Of a stretch of DNA of 64,000 nucleotides, positions 41,609 to 50,614 are shown piece by piece (the first letter of the stretch is position 1; each line of letters starts with the position of its first letter). Source of the DNA: Taklimakanibacter albus (GTDB taxonomy: Bacteria > Pseudomonadota > Alphaproteobacteria > Rhizobiales > Aestuariivirgaceae); the NCBI RefSeq assembly GCF_016595235.1, contig NZ_JAENHL010000007.1, forward strand, positions 960,419 through 1,024,418. Direction: 5' to 3'. Position numbers and translations under genes: made by a program. The notes below the pieces were generated by a model. That model was not told the DNA's origin. It saw only the letters and a program-made list of their open reading frames with translations, and did not search any database.

Positions 41609-43093
41609 CTATGATAGTTTGCGCGCGCGGCAAATATCGTAAGTCTGCTCCCAAGGACGCAGGCGCTCGAAGGCAGCACTCACCGCCAGCACATCGGCAT
41701 CGGCGTAGCGTTTGCCGATGATCTGCATGCCGACCGGCATGCCCTTGGCGAGGCCGGCCGGGATCGACGCCGCCGGATTGCCGGTGAAGTTGATCGGGAA
41801 AGTGAGGCACCAGCCGATGAGCCGGTTGACCTTTTCGCCCGCCACCGTCTCCGGTCCCAGCGTATTGCCGTCCTTGGCATTGGTGACCGGCAGGCAGCCT
41901 AGCGTCGGCGAGATCAGAATGTCGTGATCGGCGAAGACATTCTGCACCGCGTCATAGATCTCGGTGCGCACGATCTGCGCCTCGTTGAGCGCCGCCGCCG
42001 TCATGTCCTTGTAACGGTCGAACCAATAGAGATATTCGGGCGGCAGGTCGGCGCGGTGTTTGCCGAGAAGATCGTAGCCCGCCGCCTTCAGGCTGGCGAC
42101 GCCGCTCACATTGAGCGGCATGATGATCTGGCACCACAGATCGGACAGCTCCATATGCGAGCGTTTGATGCCGAGCTTGACGTCGGTGATGACGGCGCCC
42201 GCCTCGCGCAGCGCTTCTACCGCCTTGCGTGTCGTTTCGGCGACTTCCGGATCGACCGGGAAGACATCGAAATTGGGACTGTAGGCGATGCGCATGCCCT
42301 TGATCGGGCGATCGAGCGCGCCGAGGAAGTCCACCGTCTCATCGAGCGCGTAAGGATCGCGCCGGTCATAGCCGGCGAGCGCCGTCAGCGCCAAGGCGGC
42401 GTCCTTCACATTGCGGGTGATCGGGCCCTCGAAGATGAAGGGCGTCTCGGCCGAAAAAGCATTGGGCCGGTTCCACAAAGGCAGGCGCCCGAAAGCAGCC
42501 TTGTAGCCATAGACGCCGCACCAGGAGGCCGGGATGCGGATCGAGCCGCCGCCATCGGTGCCTTCCGCCAGCGGCAACAGGCCGTCGGCCACCGCCGCGG
42601 CGCTGCCGCCCGACGAGCCGCCGGGATTTTTCGTCGTGTCGAAGGGATTGCCGGTCGGCCCGAACAGATAATTGTCGGTGACGCCGCGAAAGCCCATGAC
42701 CGGGCTGTTGGTCTTGCCGACGATGATGGCGCCACCGCGCTGTTCGATGCGCTCGGCGAAGGGACAGGTGAAAGGCGGCTTGAAGTCCTTGAGCGCCCGG
42801 ATGCCGCCAAGCGTCGCCGGCCAGCCCGGCTTGAAATCGAAGAGATCCTTGATCGCCACCGGCACGCCATGAAGGGGGCCGAGCGTCTTGCCGTCCATCA
42901 CTGCCTGCTCGGCCGCCTTGGCGGCCTTGCGGGCCTCTTCCGGCGCCAGATGCACCACCGCATTGAGGCTCGGATTGCGTGTCTCGATGCGTTTGATGAA
43001 GTGGTCGACCACTTCGACCGGTGAAAGCTTCTTGGTCTTGATCGCCTCAGCGATGCTGCCCGCCGAAGCATAAGAGAGATCGTCGCCCGCCAT
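41609..43093 (-). CDS. Amidase (amidase-signature family)
   Basis: This 494-residue hydrolase has the amidase signature: the catalytic Lys in VPVAIKDLFDFKPG, and NPGGSSGGSAAAVADGLLPL with the Ser-cisSer pair, followed by GTDGGGSIRIPASWCGVYG. It hydrolyses a carboxamide, possibly linear amides or an N-acyl compound. GGAGGAACC precedes ATG 43093. It stands alone on its transcript, separated from the GST gene by a 199-base divergent region in which I see no clear operator. Confidence 0.9.
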   Translation of the reverse strand: MAGDDLSYASAGSIAEAIKTKKLSPVEVVDHFIKRIETRNPSLNAVVHLAPEEARKAAKAAEQAVMDGKTLGPLHGVPVAIKDLFDFKPGWPATLGGIRALKDFKPPFTCPFAERIEQRGGAIIVGKTNSPVMGFRGVTDNYLFGPTGNPFDTTKNPGGSSGGSAAAVADGLLPLAEGTDGGGSIRIPASWCGVYGYKAAFGRLPLWNRPNAFSAETPFIFEGPITRNVKDAALALTALAGYDRRDPYALDETVDFLGALDRPIKGMRIAYSPNFDVFPVDPEVAETTRKAVEALREAGAVITDVKLGIKRSHMELSDLWCQIIMPLNVSGVASLKAAGYDLLGKHRADLPPEYLYWFDRYKDMTAAALNEAQIVRTEIYDAVQNVFADHDILISPTLGCLPVTNAKDGNTLGPETVAGEKVNRLIGWCLTFPINFTGNPAASIPAGLAKGMPVGMQIIGKRYADADVLAVSAAFERLRPWEQTYDICRARKLS

Positions 43094-43292
43094 GGTTCCT
43101 CCGCATATTAGTTTAGGACTGCAATCTTAGCCGTCGTTCGCCATTCGACACAATGCGCCAACGCATATCAGGCATACGTCCGGCCGGCTGGAAAGAACTG
43201 GCTTTGGCCCACTCCGATACGTCATTTTTGGTGCTGTCACGGTGCACCGCATCACCGCATTGTGACACGGGAAACGAAATACGGACCAGGAA

Positions 43293-43985
43293 ATGATCGA
43301 TCTTTATTATTGCGGCACACCCAACGGTCTCAAGATGAAGCTGTTCTTCGAGGAGACACAGCTTCCGCATCGCGTCATCAAGGTCGATATCGGCAAGGGC
43401 GAGCAGTTCAGGCCGGACTTCCTTAAGGTTTCGCCCAACAACAAGATCCCGGCTTTGGTCGACCACGCCCCCGTCGATGGCGGCAAGCCGATCGCCCTGT
43501 TCGAATCGGGCGCCATGCTGCTTTATCTTGCCGACAAGATCGGCCGCTTCCTGCCGAAGGACCTCAGGGGCCGCAACGACGTGATCAAGTGGCTGTTCTG
43601 GCAGATGGGCGGGCTCGGCCCGATGGCCGGCCAGATCGGCCACTTCAATGTCTATGCGCCGGAGAAAGTGCCTTATGCGATCGACCGTTATGCGCGCGAG
43701 ACGACCCGGCTGTACAAGGTGCTGGACAGGCAGCTCGCCGACCGCGACTTCATCGCCGGCGATTATTCGATCGCCGACATGGCCTGTTATCCCTGGATCG
43801 TCCCGCATAAGGGCCATCTCCAGTCGCTCGACGATCACCCGCATCTCCAGCGCTGGTTCGAGACCATCGCGAGGCGCCCGGCAGTGATCAGGGCCTATGC
43901 CGGTATTCACGATTCCTATTCGTCGCCGAAACCGATCTCGGCGGCGGAGCGCAAGATTCTGTTCGGGACGCAAACCGCTTCATGA
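43293..43985 (+). CDS. yfcG: Glutathione-transferase-family disulfide-bond oxidoreductase, YfcG-like
   Basis: This 230-residue protein matches E. coli YfcG along its length: MIDLYYCGTPNGLKMKLFFE with the Thr and Asn that contact glutathione, KVSPNNKIPALVDH, GKPIALFESGAMLLYLADK, WLFWQMGGLGPMAGQ and DYSIADMACYPW. YfcG reduces disulfides using two glutathione molecules. The C-terminus is slightly longer. It overlaps the EamA gene by four bases. Confidence 0.85.
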   Translation: MIDLYYCGTPNGLKMKLFFEETQLPHRVIKVDIGKGEQFRPDFLKVSPNNKIPALVDHAPVDGGKPIALFESGAMLLYLADKIGRFLPKDLRGRNDVIKWLFWQMGGLGPMAGQIGHFNVYAPEKVPYAIDRYARETTRLYKVLDRQLADRDFIAGDYSIADMACYPWIVPHKGHLQSLDDHPHLQRWFETIARRPAVIRAYAGIHDSYSSPKPISAAERKILFGTQTAS

Positions 43986-44899
43986 ACACTGAGACGCTGG
44001 CTTTGGAGAGAGCCGCAAGCCGCTCGCCGGTTCTGGCGCAGATGCTGCTCTGCTCCTTTCTCTGGGCCACCTCCTTTCTCCTGATGAAGCTGATCGGCGC
44101 CGATCTGGCGCCGCTGCCGCTCACCGCCTTGCGCGGCCTGATGGGCGGCGGCCTCCTGGCGCTCTGGGTCATGTGGCGTGGGCAACCCGTCCTGCCCAAG
44201 GGGCGCGAATGGCGCGATTGGGCGGTGCTCGGTCTGCTGCAGGGCCTCATCCCCAACACGCTCACCGCCTATGCACTGACCCAGATCGCCGCCGGCCTCA
44301 CCTCGATGATGCAGGCGACGGCGCCTTTGATGGTGGCAGTCCTCGCGCATTTCCTCTTCGCCGATGAGCGCCTCAGCCCCAGGCGTCTCTGCGGCGTGCT
44401 GGTCGGCTTCGCCGGCATGGCCGTCCTGATCGGGCCTTCGGGCGACAGCCTGCAGTCGGGCAGCTTTTGGGGACCGCTCGCGATGATCGTCACCGCCGTC
44501 AGCTATGCGCTCGGCTCCCTCTATGTGCGCTCCATACCCGTCGCCGAGCCGGCGCGCCTGGCATTGGGCCAGCAGGCTTTCTCCGGCATTCCGGCCACAC
44601 TCGCCGTTCTGGTGTTCTTCGGGCCGCAAGCCTTCGCCGCCGCGCCCGAGCATCTGCTCGCCTTGTCGGCGCTCGGCATCTTCGCCACCGCGCTGCCGAT
44701 CGTGCTGTTCATGAGCATTCTGCGCCGCGCCGGCCCGACACTCGGCTCGATGAACGGCTATCTGACGCCGGCCTGGACGGTGCTGCTCGGCTTTCTCGTC
44801 CTCGGCGAGACGACAAGCCTGCATGAAATCGCCGGCGGCATCATCGTTCTGCTCGGTGTTCTGCTGGCCAATGAAAGACGGCCCATCCGGCCGAAATGA
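43982..44899 (+). CDS. EamA/DMT-family transporter
   Basis: This 305-residue inner-membrane protein has about ten segments in two EamA repeats (about residues 15-145 and 160-295). TALRGLMGGGLLALWV and GYLTPAWTVLLGFLVLGET are typical. Members export amino acids or related metabolites. Start ATG 43982 overlaps the YfcG stop, so the two are translated together. Confidence 0.88.
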   Translation: MNTETLALERAASRSPVLAQMLLCSFLWATSFLLMKLIGADLAPLPLTALRGLMGGGLLALWVMWRGQPVLPKGREWRDWAVLGLLQGLIPNTLTAYALTQIAAGLTSMMQATAPLMVAVLAHFLFADERLSPRRLCGVLVGFAGMAVLIGPSGDSLQSGSFWGPLAMIVTAVSYALGSLYVRSIPVAEPARLALGQQAFSGIPATLAVLVFFGPQAFAAAPEHLLALSALGIFATALPIVLFMSILRRAGPTLGSMNGYLTPAWTVLLGFLVLGETTSLHEIAGGIIVLLGVLLANERRPIRPK

Positions 44900-44905
44900 C
44901 GGCGC

Positions 44906-46150
44906 TCACTTGCCCGGCATCACCAGGAGCTCGCGCGGCAGGCGGTTCATCGAAACCGGTCCGTCCTCGGTGATCAGGAACTGGTCTTCGAGATTGTAGC
45001 TCGCCAAGCCTTCGACATAGAGCGGGATCTCATAGGCCAGCACCATGCCGGGCTCGATCTCGACCGCGCTGTCGGCGGCGATGAACGGCCATTGCTCGGA
45101 GAATACCGAATAGCCGACGCCATGGCCGAAATGCCCGCGGCGATAGGAGGCAAGGCCCTCGCGCGCCAGCCACTGCGTTGCCGCATCATGGACTTGCGAC
45201 AATTTCCTGCCAGGCCTCAATTGCGCCAACCCCGCCTCGAAAGCGCGCTCGGCGATGGCGTGCAGCTCACGCTGATCGGCGCTGGGTGGGCCGAGCACGA
45301 AATTCCGCGACATGTCGGATGCGTAGCCATTCACCGTGCAGATCATGTCGGCCTTGATCGGGTCTCCCACTTCCAAAGGCATGTCCGCCGCTTTGGCATT
45401 GGCGCCGACGGTGAGATATTCGGCGGTCGAAATCTGTATCCCCTGGGCGCTCGCCGCCTCTCCAGCACCTTGGCGATAGAGCGCGACAAGATCGGCTTGC
45501 CGCATGCCCGGCCGCGCGCCGTCCTTGAGCCGGATCATCCCCGCCTCCGAAAAGGCGAGGCCCTGCCGCAGAAGCTCGATCTCGCGCGCCGACTTCACGG
45601 CACGCAGTTGCTCGAAGACCGGCGAGCCGTTGACGATGATGCAATCCGGCAGCAAGGACTTGATCGCCTCGAGATCGGCGGCGGGAATGAAATCGAGATC
45701 GAAGCCGATCCGCGCGCGGCCGAGCCCATAGTCGGCGAGCAACGTCTTCAGCTGGGCCATCGAGCGGGCGAGATCGAAAGTCGCCGGGCGCGTGAAATCA
45801 GGGGCGCGGCCAAGCGCCCTGAGACCGGCTTCGATACGCGCACCGAGCGGCGCTGCCGCTTCTGCCTCGGGCAGCCTGGCCGTCTCTATCCAGATCGGGT
45901 GAGTCAGCACGCGGTTCGCGGGCGATTGCGCCTGCTTTGCATTGAAGTCGGCGATGATGACGCCGATCGGCAGGCTCGCATCGCGGCCGATGACGCCAAA
46001 TCCGGCCCCGGCGCGCCGGAACAGGCCGGCCGGCCCCATGGGCGCGCCGGTGGCATAATGGAAAGATTCAGGCTCGCACAGGACCAGGGCATCCATGCCA
46101 GCTCCCGCGAGCAGCCGCGTCGCACGTTCCCTATCCACAAAACCAGTCAT
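44906..46150 (-). CDS. M24-family metallopeptidase (Xaa-Pro peptidase / ectoine-hydrolase type)
   Basis: This 414-residue protein has a creatinase-like N-terminal domain and a pita-bread C-terminal domain. Metal ligands can be traced: Asp in KADMICTVNGYASD (two Asp eleven residues apart), His in FGHGVGY, Glu in VLAYEIPLY and Glu in EDQFLIT. ATG 46150 is nine bases after GGAG. The family includes prolidases and the ectoine hydrolase EutD/DoeA. It is last in the operon with an Ehu-like importer, so the imported compound may be a cyclic amino-acid derivative or a short peptide. Confidence 0.82.
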   Translation of the reverse strand: MTGFVDRERATRLLAGAGMDALVLCEPESFHYATGAPMGPAGLFRRAGAGFGVIGRDASLPIGVIIADFNAKQAQSPANRVLTHPIWIETARLPEAEAAAPLGARIEAGLRALGRAPDFTRPATFDLARSMAQLKTLLADYGLGRARIGFDLDFIPAADLEAIKSLLPDCIIVNGSPVFEQLRAVKSAREIELLRQGLAFSEAGMIRLKDGARPGMRQADLVALYRQGAGEAASAQGIQISTAEYLTVGANAKAADMPLEVGDPIKADMICTVNGYASDMSRNFVLGPPSADQRELHAIAERAFEAGLAQLRPGRKLSQVHDAATQWLAREGLASYRRGHFGHGVGYSVFSEQWPFIAADSAVEIEPGMVLAYEIPLYVEGLASYNLEDQFLITEDGPVSMNRLPRELLVMPGK

Positions 46151-46205
46151 CACGTCATGCTCCGAAAGGATCAAAAAGAAGACAATAGCAGATTCTCATG
46201 CGTCT

Positions 46206-46859
46206 TCAGGCCCGCCCCCGTGTGGTATCGAGCCTTCTGACGACCAGGGAGCAGGGAATGCTGATCAGGAGGAAGATGACCGCCACCAGCGTATAAGGTT
46301 CGTTGTAGCGATAGGTCTTGCCGGCGATATCCTGCGCCGCCCCGAAGAGCTCGATGATCGTGATCGCCGCGAGAATAGGCGTCTCCTTGAACATGCCGAT
46401 CAGATAATTGCCGAGCACCGGCAGTACCGGCCTGATCGCCTGTGGTGCGACGACCAGCACCCATTTGTGCCAGAGATTGAGGCCGAGGGCATCGGCGGCT
46501 TCGAACTGTCCCCGCGGAACGGCGCCGATGCCGGCGCGATAGATCTCGGCGGTGAAGGCGGAATAGTGGATCGACAAGCCCAATATGCCCGCCGCCAGAG
46601 CATCGATCGTGATGCCGAAACCCGGCAGCACGTAAAACACGAAATAAAGCTGCACCAGCAGCGGCGTGTTACGTACGACATAGACGAAGACGCGGGCGAA
46701 GAGGCGCAAGACGAGCAGGCGCGAGCGGTTGGCCGCGGCGACGACGGCGCCACCGACCAGCGCCCCGGCAAAACCGCCGAAAGTCGCGATCACCGTCACC
46801 ACCGCGCCCTTGAGGAGGATCGGCAGGATGCTGAGCGCGAAGCCGAAATCAAACGGCAT
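46206..46859 (-). CDS. Polar amino-acid-type ABC transporter permease, EhuD-like
   Basis: This 217-residue inner-membrane protein has the HisMQ layout with VRNTPLLVQLYFVFYVLP and the docking loop EAADALGLNLWHKWVLVVAPQ. ATG 46859 lies inside the end of the preceding permease gene (11-base overlap). It forms a pair with the 46849 product. Confidence 0.88.
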   Translation of the reverse strand: MPFDFGFALSILPILLKGAVVTVIATFGGFAGALVGGAVVAAANRSRLLVLRLFARVFVYVVRNTPLLVQLYFVFYVLPGFGITIDALAAGILGLSIHYSAFTAEIYRAGIGAVPRGQFEAADALGLNLWHKWVLVVAPQAIRPVLPVLGNYLIGMFKETPILAAITIIELFGAAQDIAGKTYRYNEPYTLVAVIFLLISIPCSLVVRRLDTTRGRA

Positions 46860-47535
46860 TGGACTTTCCCCGCCGAGACCGGCTGGCCCATTTCTCCGCC
46901 CAGGACACGAAAAGATTGAGCGGCGTGTTGATGAGGAGATAGATCAACAGGATGATCAGCCAGACCAGCGAGGTCTCGCCTGTCGCGGTGATGAGATTGT
47001 GCCCGGTCTGGGTGAGATCGGTGATGGTGATGAGAGAGACTAGCGCGGTCGCCTTGGCGATCTCGATGGCGAGATTGCCGAAGCTCGGCAGCATGATCAT
47101 CAAAGCTTGCGGAAGGATGACGCGCGAGAAGGTGATCCAGCGCGGCAACGACAGGCTCAAGGCCGCCTCGATCTGCCCTTTGCCGATGCTCTTAATGGCG
47201 GAGCGCACGATCTCGGAGCCATAAGCGCCGAGATTGAGCCCGATCGCCAGGACCGCCGTCGCCTCGGCGCTGAGGCGCACATCATGCAGCGGCAGGATGA
47301 AATAGAAGAAGAACAGCTGCACGACCAATGACGTGCCGCGGAAGATCTCGAGGAAGACCAGGGCCGCGACACGGATGGCGGATATGGCCGAAAGCCGGGC
47401 CGTTCCGACGACGAAGGCGACCAAAATCGCCGCGACGAGAGACATCGCGGCGATCTCGAGCGTGACCAGGGCGCCCTGCGCGAGGAGCGGCAGGAGCGCC
47501 CCTGCCCTGGTCAAGACATCGACGACGTCCGTCAC
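46849..47535 (-). CDS. Polar amino-acid-type ABC transporter permease, EhuC-like
   Basis: This 228-residue inner-membrane protein has FLEIFRGTSLVVQLFFFYF and the loop EAALSLSLPRWITFSRVILPQ, both typical of the family. It overlaps the binding-protein stop by four bases. No ATPase gene of the HisP/GlnQ type exists in this cluster, so the pair must borrow one. Confidence 0.88.
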   Translation of the reverse strand: MTDVVDVLTRAGALLPLLAQGALVTLEIAAMSLVAAILVAFVVGTARLSAISAIRVAALVFLEIFRGTSLVVQLFFFYFILPLHDVRLSAEATAVLAIGLNLGAYGSEIVRSAIKSIGKGQIEAALSLSLPRWITFSRVILPQALMIMLPSFGNLAIEIAKATALVSLITITDLTQTGHNLITATGETSLVWLIILLIYLLINTPLNLFVSWAEKWASRSRRGKSNAV

Positions 47536-48404
47536 GTTCCGGCGCAGATCTTGTCGGCGGTGATGGCGAGGTCGGGCAGATCCTGCGCGACGAAGCCGAA
47601 AGGCTTCAGGATCTCGACGAGCTTGCCCAAGCTGTGCAAGGCGGCGATCTGCTCATTGAGGGCGGCGATGAAGTCCTTGTCCTCCTTGCGGAAGCCGAGC
47701 GACTGAAAATTGAGCAAGGGCTTGCCGTCGGGGCCTTTGGCAATCGTGAAAGGCTCCACGCGCTCGACCTCGTTGCCGCCGTTCTTGGCGATGAGCTCGC
47801 CGAGCTCGAGGGCCGGATAGTAGATCGCATCGACACGCCCGGCGCGCAGGCCCGCCATCGCCTCGACATCGCGCGAGAACAGCACGATCCGGTCGTCGGG
47901 AATGCCGGCCCGGTGCAGGTCCTCCACTTGCGCGGTGCCGACCTGGCTGCCGATCTTGAGCGTCGGCGAGGCGGCGATATCTTCGAGCGAATGGATCTTG
48001 TTCGGATTGCCGGCGGGTGCGGCGAGGACCGTGGCGATCTGCGTCAGCGGGTTGGTGAAGGCGATGCTTTCGCAGCGTTTGGGCGTCACATACATGCCGG
48101 CGCCGATGATGTCGAAGCGGCTTGCCATGACGCCGGGCACCAGCGCCGAAAACTCGCTCACGCTCGCCTCGATCTGCGTGATGCCGAGCGGCGCCAAAGC
48201 GGCGCGCAGTACCTCGATGATGGCGCCCGTCAGCTTGCCGTCGACCTCGATATAGGCATAGGGCTTCTCATTGGCGAGACCGACGGTGATCTTGCCCGTC
48301 TCCTTGGCGGTTTCGAGCGTTGAGGCTGCCTCGGCCAGGGGAAGTGACGCGAACAGCGCCGTCGCCAGTGCCGCATATTTCAATCGAGCCAGTTTGCCGG
48401 TCAT
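47532..48404 (-). CDS. Polar amino-acid-type ABC transporter binding protein, EhuB-like
   Basis: This 290-residue periplasmic protein has a signal peptide (cleavage near PLAEA). It aligns with the ectoine-binding EhuB group as I recall it: ETGKITVGLANEKPYAYIE, VPGVMASRFDIIGAGMYVTP-like and PKRCESIAFTNP, and a C-terminal PFGFVAQDLPDLAITADKIC. AAGGAGG precedes ATG 48404, which overlaps the racemase stop. Ectoine, hydroxyectoine or a similar zwitterion is the most likely ligand, but key aromatic residues cannot be assigned by eye. Confidence 0.75.
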   Translation of the reverse strand: MTGKLARLKYAALATALFASLPLAEAASTLETAKETGKITVGLANEKPYAYIEVDGKLTGAIIEVLRAALAPLGITQIEASVSEFSALVPGVMASRFDIIGAGMYVTPKRCESIAFTNPLTQIATVLAAPAGNPNKIHSLEDIAASPTLKIGSQVGTAQVEDLHRAGIPDDRIVLFSRDVEAMAGLRAGRVDAIYYPALELGELIAKNGGNEVERVEPFTIAKGPDGKPLLNFQSLGFRKEDKDFIAALNEQIAALHSLGKLVEILKPFGFVAQDLPDLAITADKICAGT

Positions 48405-49129
48405 GCCGTTTCCTCCTTGTGTTTTCTTGGAAGCCCGCCGCCCAACGCGAAGTCCATGGCGGCCTTGGAATGGAGCCAGGTCGTGTCGAATACGGGAATG
48501 TTGAAATCGTCCTGCCCGATCAGCATGGTGATCTCGGTGCAGCCGAGGATCACGCCGTCGGCGCCCTGCTGGCGCAGCCGCGCCACCTCGGCCACATATT
48601 GACGTTTGGACTCCGGCTTGACGATGCCTTCGCACAGCTCCTCATAGATGATGCGATGGATCGCCAGGCGCGCCGTCTCCTCCGGGATGATGGTGGGGAG
48701 GCCGTGCGCAGCCTGCAGCCGGCCGCGATAGAAATCGCGCTCCATGGTGAAGCGGGTGGCGAGCAAGGCCGGATGGCGCGATGGCGAGTGGCGGATGGCG
48801 GAGGCCGTCGCATCGGCGATGTGAATGAGCGGGATCGCAACCGCCGCCTCGATGCGCTCGGCCAGGAGATGCATCGTATTGGTGCACAGAACCAGCGCCG
48901 CGGCGCCGGCTTTTTCGAGATCACGGCCGGCCGCGACGAGAATGTCGGCAAGCCCGTCCCAGTCGCCGCTGTGTTGACGTTCGGCAACCTGGGCGAAATC
49001 GAGCGAGCGCAGGATGAGATCGGCCGAATGGAGATCGCCCAGCCTTTGCCGCGCGATCTCGTTCATATGCCGATAATATATCGCCGTGCTTTGCCAACTC
49101 ATTCCACCGATCAAACCAAGCTTCTGCAT
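48401..49129 (-). CDS. Aspartate/glutamate racemase family protein, YgeA-like
   Basis: This 242-residue enzyme has LGLIGGMSWQSTAIYYR at the start and two catalytic cysteines in LVLCTNTMH and ILGCTEIT. It is a PLP-independent amino-acid racemase. GAGGAGTT precedes ATG 49129. It is first gene of the Ehu-like operon and divergent from the MocR regulator. It might racemise the imported amino acid or its breakdown product. Confidence 0.87.
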   Translation of the reverse strand: MQKLGLIGGMSWQSTAIYYRHMNEIARQRLGDLHSADLILRSLDFAQVAERQHSGDWDGLADILVAAGRDLEKAGAAALVLCTNTMHLLAERIEAAVAIPLIHIADATASAIRHSPSRHPALLATRFTMERDFYRGRLQAAHGLPTIIPEETARLAIHRIIYEELCEGIVKPESKRQYVAEVARLRQQGADGVILGCTEITMLIGQDDFNIPVFDTTWLHSKAAMDFALGGGLPRKHKEETA

Positions 49130-49206
49130 GACAACTCCTCTTTCCGGCACCGTAGAGCTTGGTGACGCCACCAAACAATGTTATTGATTGAGTGATAGCC
49201 TAGAGA

Positions 49207-49223
49207 ATTGTGTGGCATACAAT
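49207..49223. promoter_or_regulatory. Candidate operator overlapping the MocR start codon
   Basis: ATTGTGTGGCATACAAT is a 17-base palindrome with one mismatched pair, and its last two bases are the A and T of ATG 49222. It lies in the 92-base region between the divergent racemase and MocR genes, as expected of an autoregulated GntR-type regulator. Confidence 0.55.
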
Positions 49224-50583
49224 GTGGACACCCAAGCTTCAGCCCTCGGCGGGCCCCAAATACGCCGCGCTGGCGCAGGCCATCGCCCAGGCCGTGCGCG
49301 CCGGCGAATTATTGCCGGGCACCCGCCTGCCGCCGCGCCGCACCGTTGCCCGTCGCCTGAAGATGAATCTCTCCACGGTGTCGAAGGCCTATGACCTCGC
49401 CGCCGAGATGGGGGTCGTCGCGGGCGAGGTCGGCCGCGGCACTTTCGTGCGCATGTCATCGGTTCCCGAGCGCATCCCCTGGCCGAAGACCGGCGGCGCC
49501 GGCGCGCTCGATCTGAGCTCCAACTTCCCGTTTCCGTCGGTGGCGCGCGAGGAGCTCAGCCAGACCTTTACGGCGCTCGAATCCCTGCCCTTCTCCGCCG
49601 ACCTGCTGCGGTATCATCCGAGCAGTGCCCATCCCGCCCATCTCGCCGCCGGCGCCGCCTGGATGAAGTCGCTAGGCGTCGAGGCCGCCGCCGAGCGCGT
49701 CTTGATGACATCGGGCGCCATCCATGGCGTCTTCGTGTCGCTGCTCGCCGTCGCGCGGCCGGGTGATCTGGTGCTGCTCGAGGAGTTGACCTCTCCCGCC
49801 GTGATCGGCGCCTGCCGCACCCTTGGCCTGCGCGTCATCGCCTTGCCGCTCGACCAGCACGGTGTCCGCGCCGAGGCCTTGGAGGCGATCGCCACGCGCG
49901 AGCGCCCGAAAGCGATGGTCCTCGTCCCCAATCTGCAGAATCCGACACTCGGCATCCTGCCGGAAGACCGCCGCCGGCAGATTGCCGAGATCGCGCGCAA
50001 GCACAATCTGATCATCATCGAGGATGATGTTTACGGCCCCCTTCTCAAGCCGGCGGAACGTCCGGCACCGCTTGCGGCCTTCGCGCCCGAGCGCACCTGC
50101 TTCTGCACCAGCCTGTCGAAATCCGTGGCGCCAGGCTTGCGCGTCGGCTTCCTGCTGGTGCCGCCGTCGCTGCGCGCCGATACGTTGAACGCCATCAGGG
50201 TTTCGACCTGGATGACCTCGCCTTTGCTGGGCCAGATCGCCGCCAACTGGATACTCGATGGAACGGCGAAGAAGCTCGTCGAGCGGCAGCGCGCGATCAC
50301 GCTGCGGCGCCAGACCATGGCCCGCCGCATCCTCGCTGGTTTCGACATCATCACCCATGATGCCGGGCTGCATCTGCTCCTCCGCCTGCCCGAGCCGTGG
50401 CGCTCCGAGCAGTTCTCAACTCATATGCAGCAACAGGGCGTGGCGGTGCTGCCGAGCTCCGAAATGTCGGCCGATCCGGGCGGCCGGCAGAATCTCGTTC
50501 GCCTCAGCCTGTGCACGGTCGACACCGAGGAAGCGCTCCAGTCGGCGCTTTCCAGCTGCCGGACCGTTCTTCTCGGCGGCTGA
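49222..50583 (+). CDS. MocR/GabR-type regulator (GntR helix-turn-helix fused to aminotransferase domain)
   Basis: This 453-residue protein has a GntR winged helix at about residues 10-75 (LPPRRTVARRLKMNLSTVSK) and a class I aminotransferase domain with the PLP lysine in SLSKSVAPGLRVGF. MocR proteins sense an amine or amino acid through PLP. The divergent Ehu-like importer operon is the likely target. EnuR, the ectoine regulator, belongs to the same family, so the combination is suggestive. GTG 49210 is an alternative start. Confidence 0.87.
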   Translation: MWTPKLQPSAGPKYAALAQAIAQAVRAGELLPGTRLPPRRTVARRLKMNLSTVSKAYDLAAEMGVVAGEVGRGTFVRMSSVPERIPWPKTGGAGALDLSSNFPFPSVAREELSQTFTALESLPFSADLLRYHPSSAHPAHLAAGAAWMKSLGVEAAAERVLMTSGAIHGVFVSLLAVARPGDLVLLEELTSPAVIGACRTLGLRVIALPLDQHGVRAEALEAIATRERPKAMVLVPNLQNPTLGILPEDRRRQIAEIARKHNLIIIEDDVYGPLLKPAERPAPLAAFAPERTCFCTSLSKSVAPGLRVGFLLVPPSLRADTLNAIRVSTWMTSPLLGQIAANWILDGTAKKLVERQRAITLRRQTMARRILAGFDIITHDAGLHLLLRLPEPWRSEQFSTHMQQQGVAVLPSSEMSADPGGRQNLVRLSLCTVDTEEALQSALSSCRTVLLGG

Positions 50584-50614
50584 TCTTCTCCAAATCCCTG
50601 CAAGCGGAAACATC

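Noticed and set aside
44906-50583. Complete ectoine utilisation cluster
   Set aside because: The ATPase, deacetylase, transaminase/dehydrogenase and AsnC-type regulator typical of such clusters are absent.
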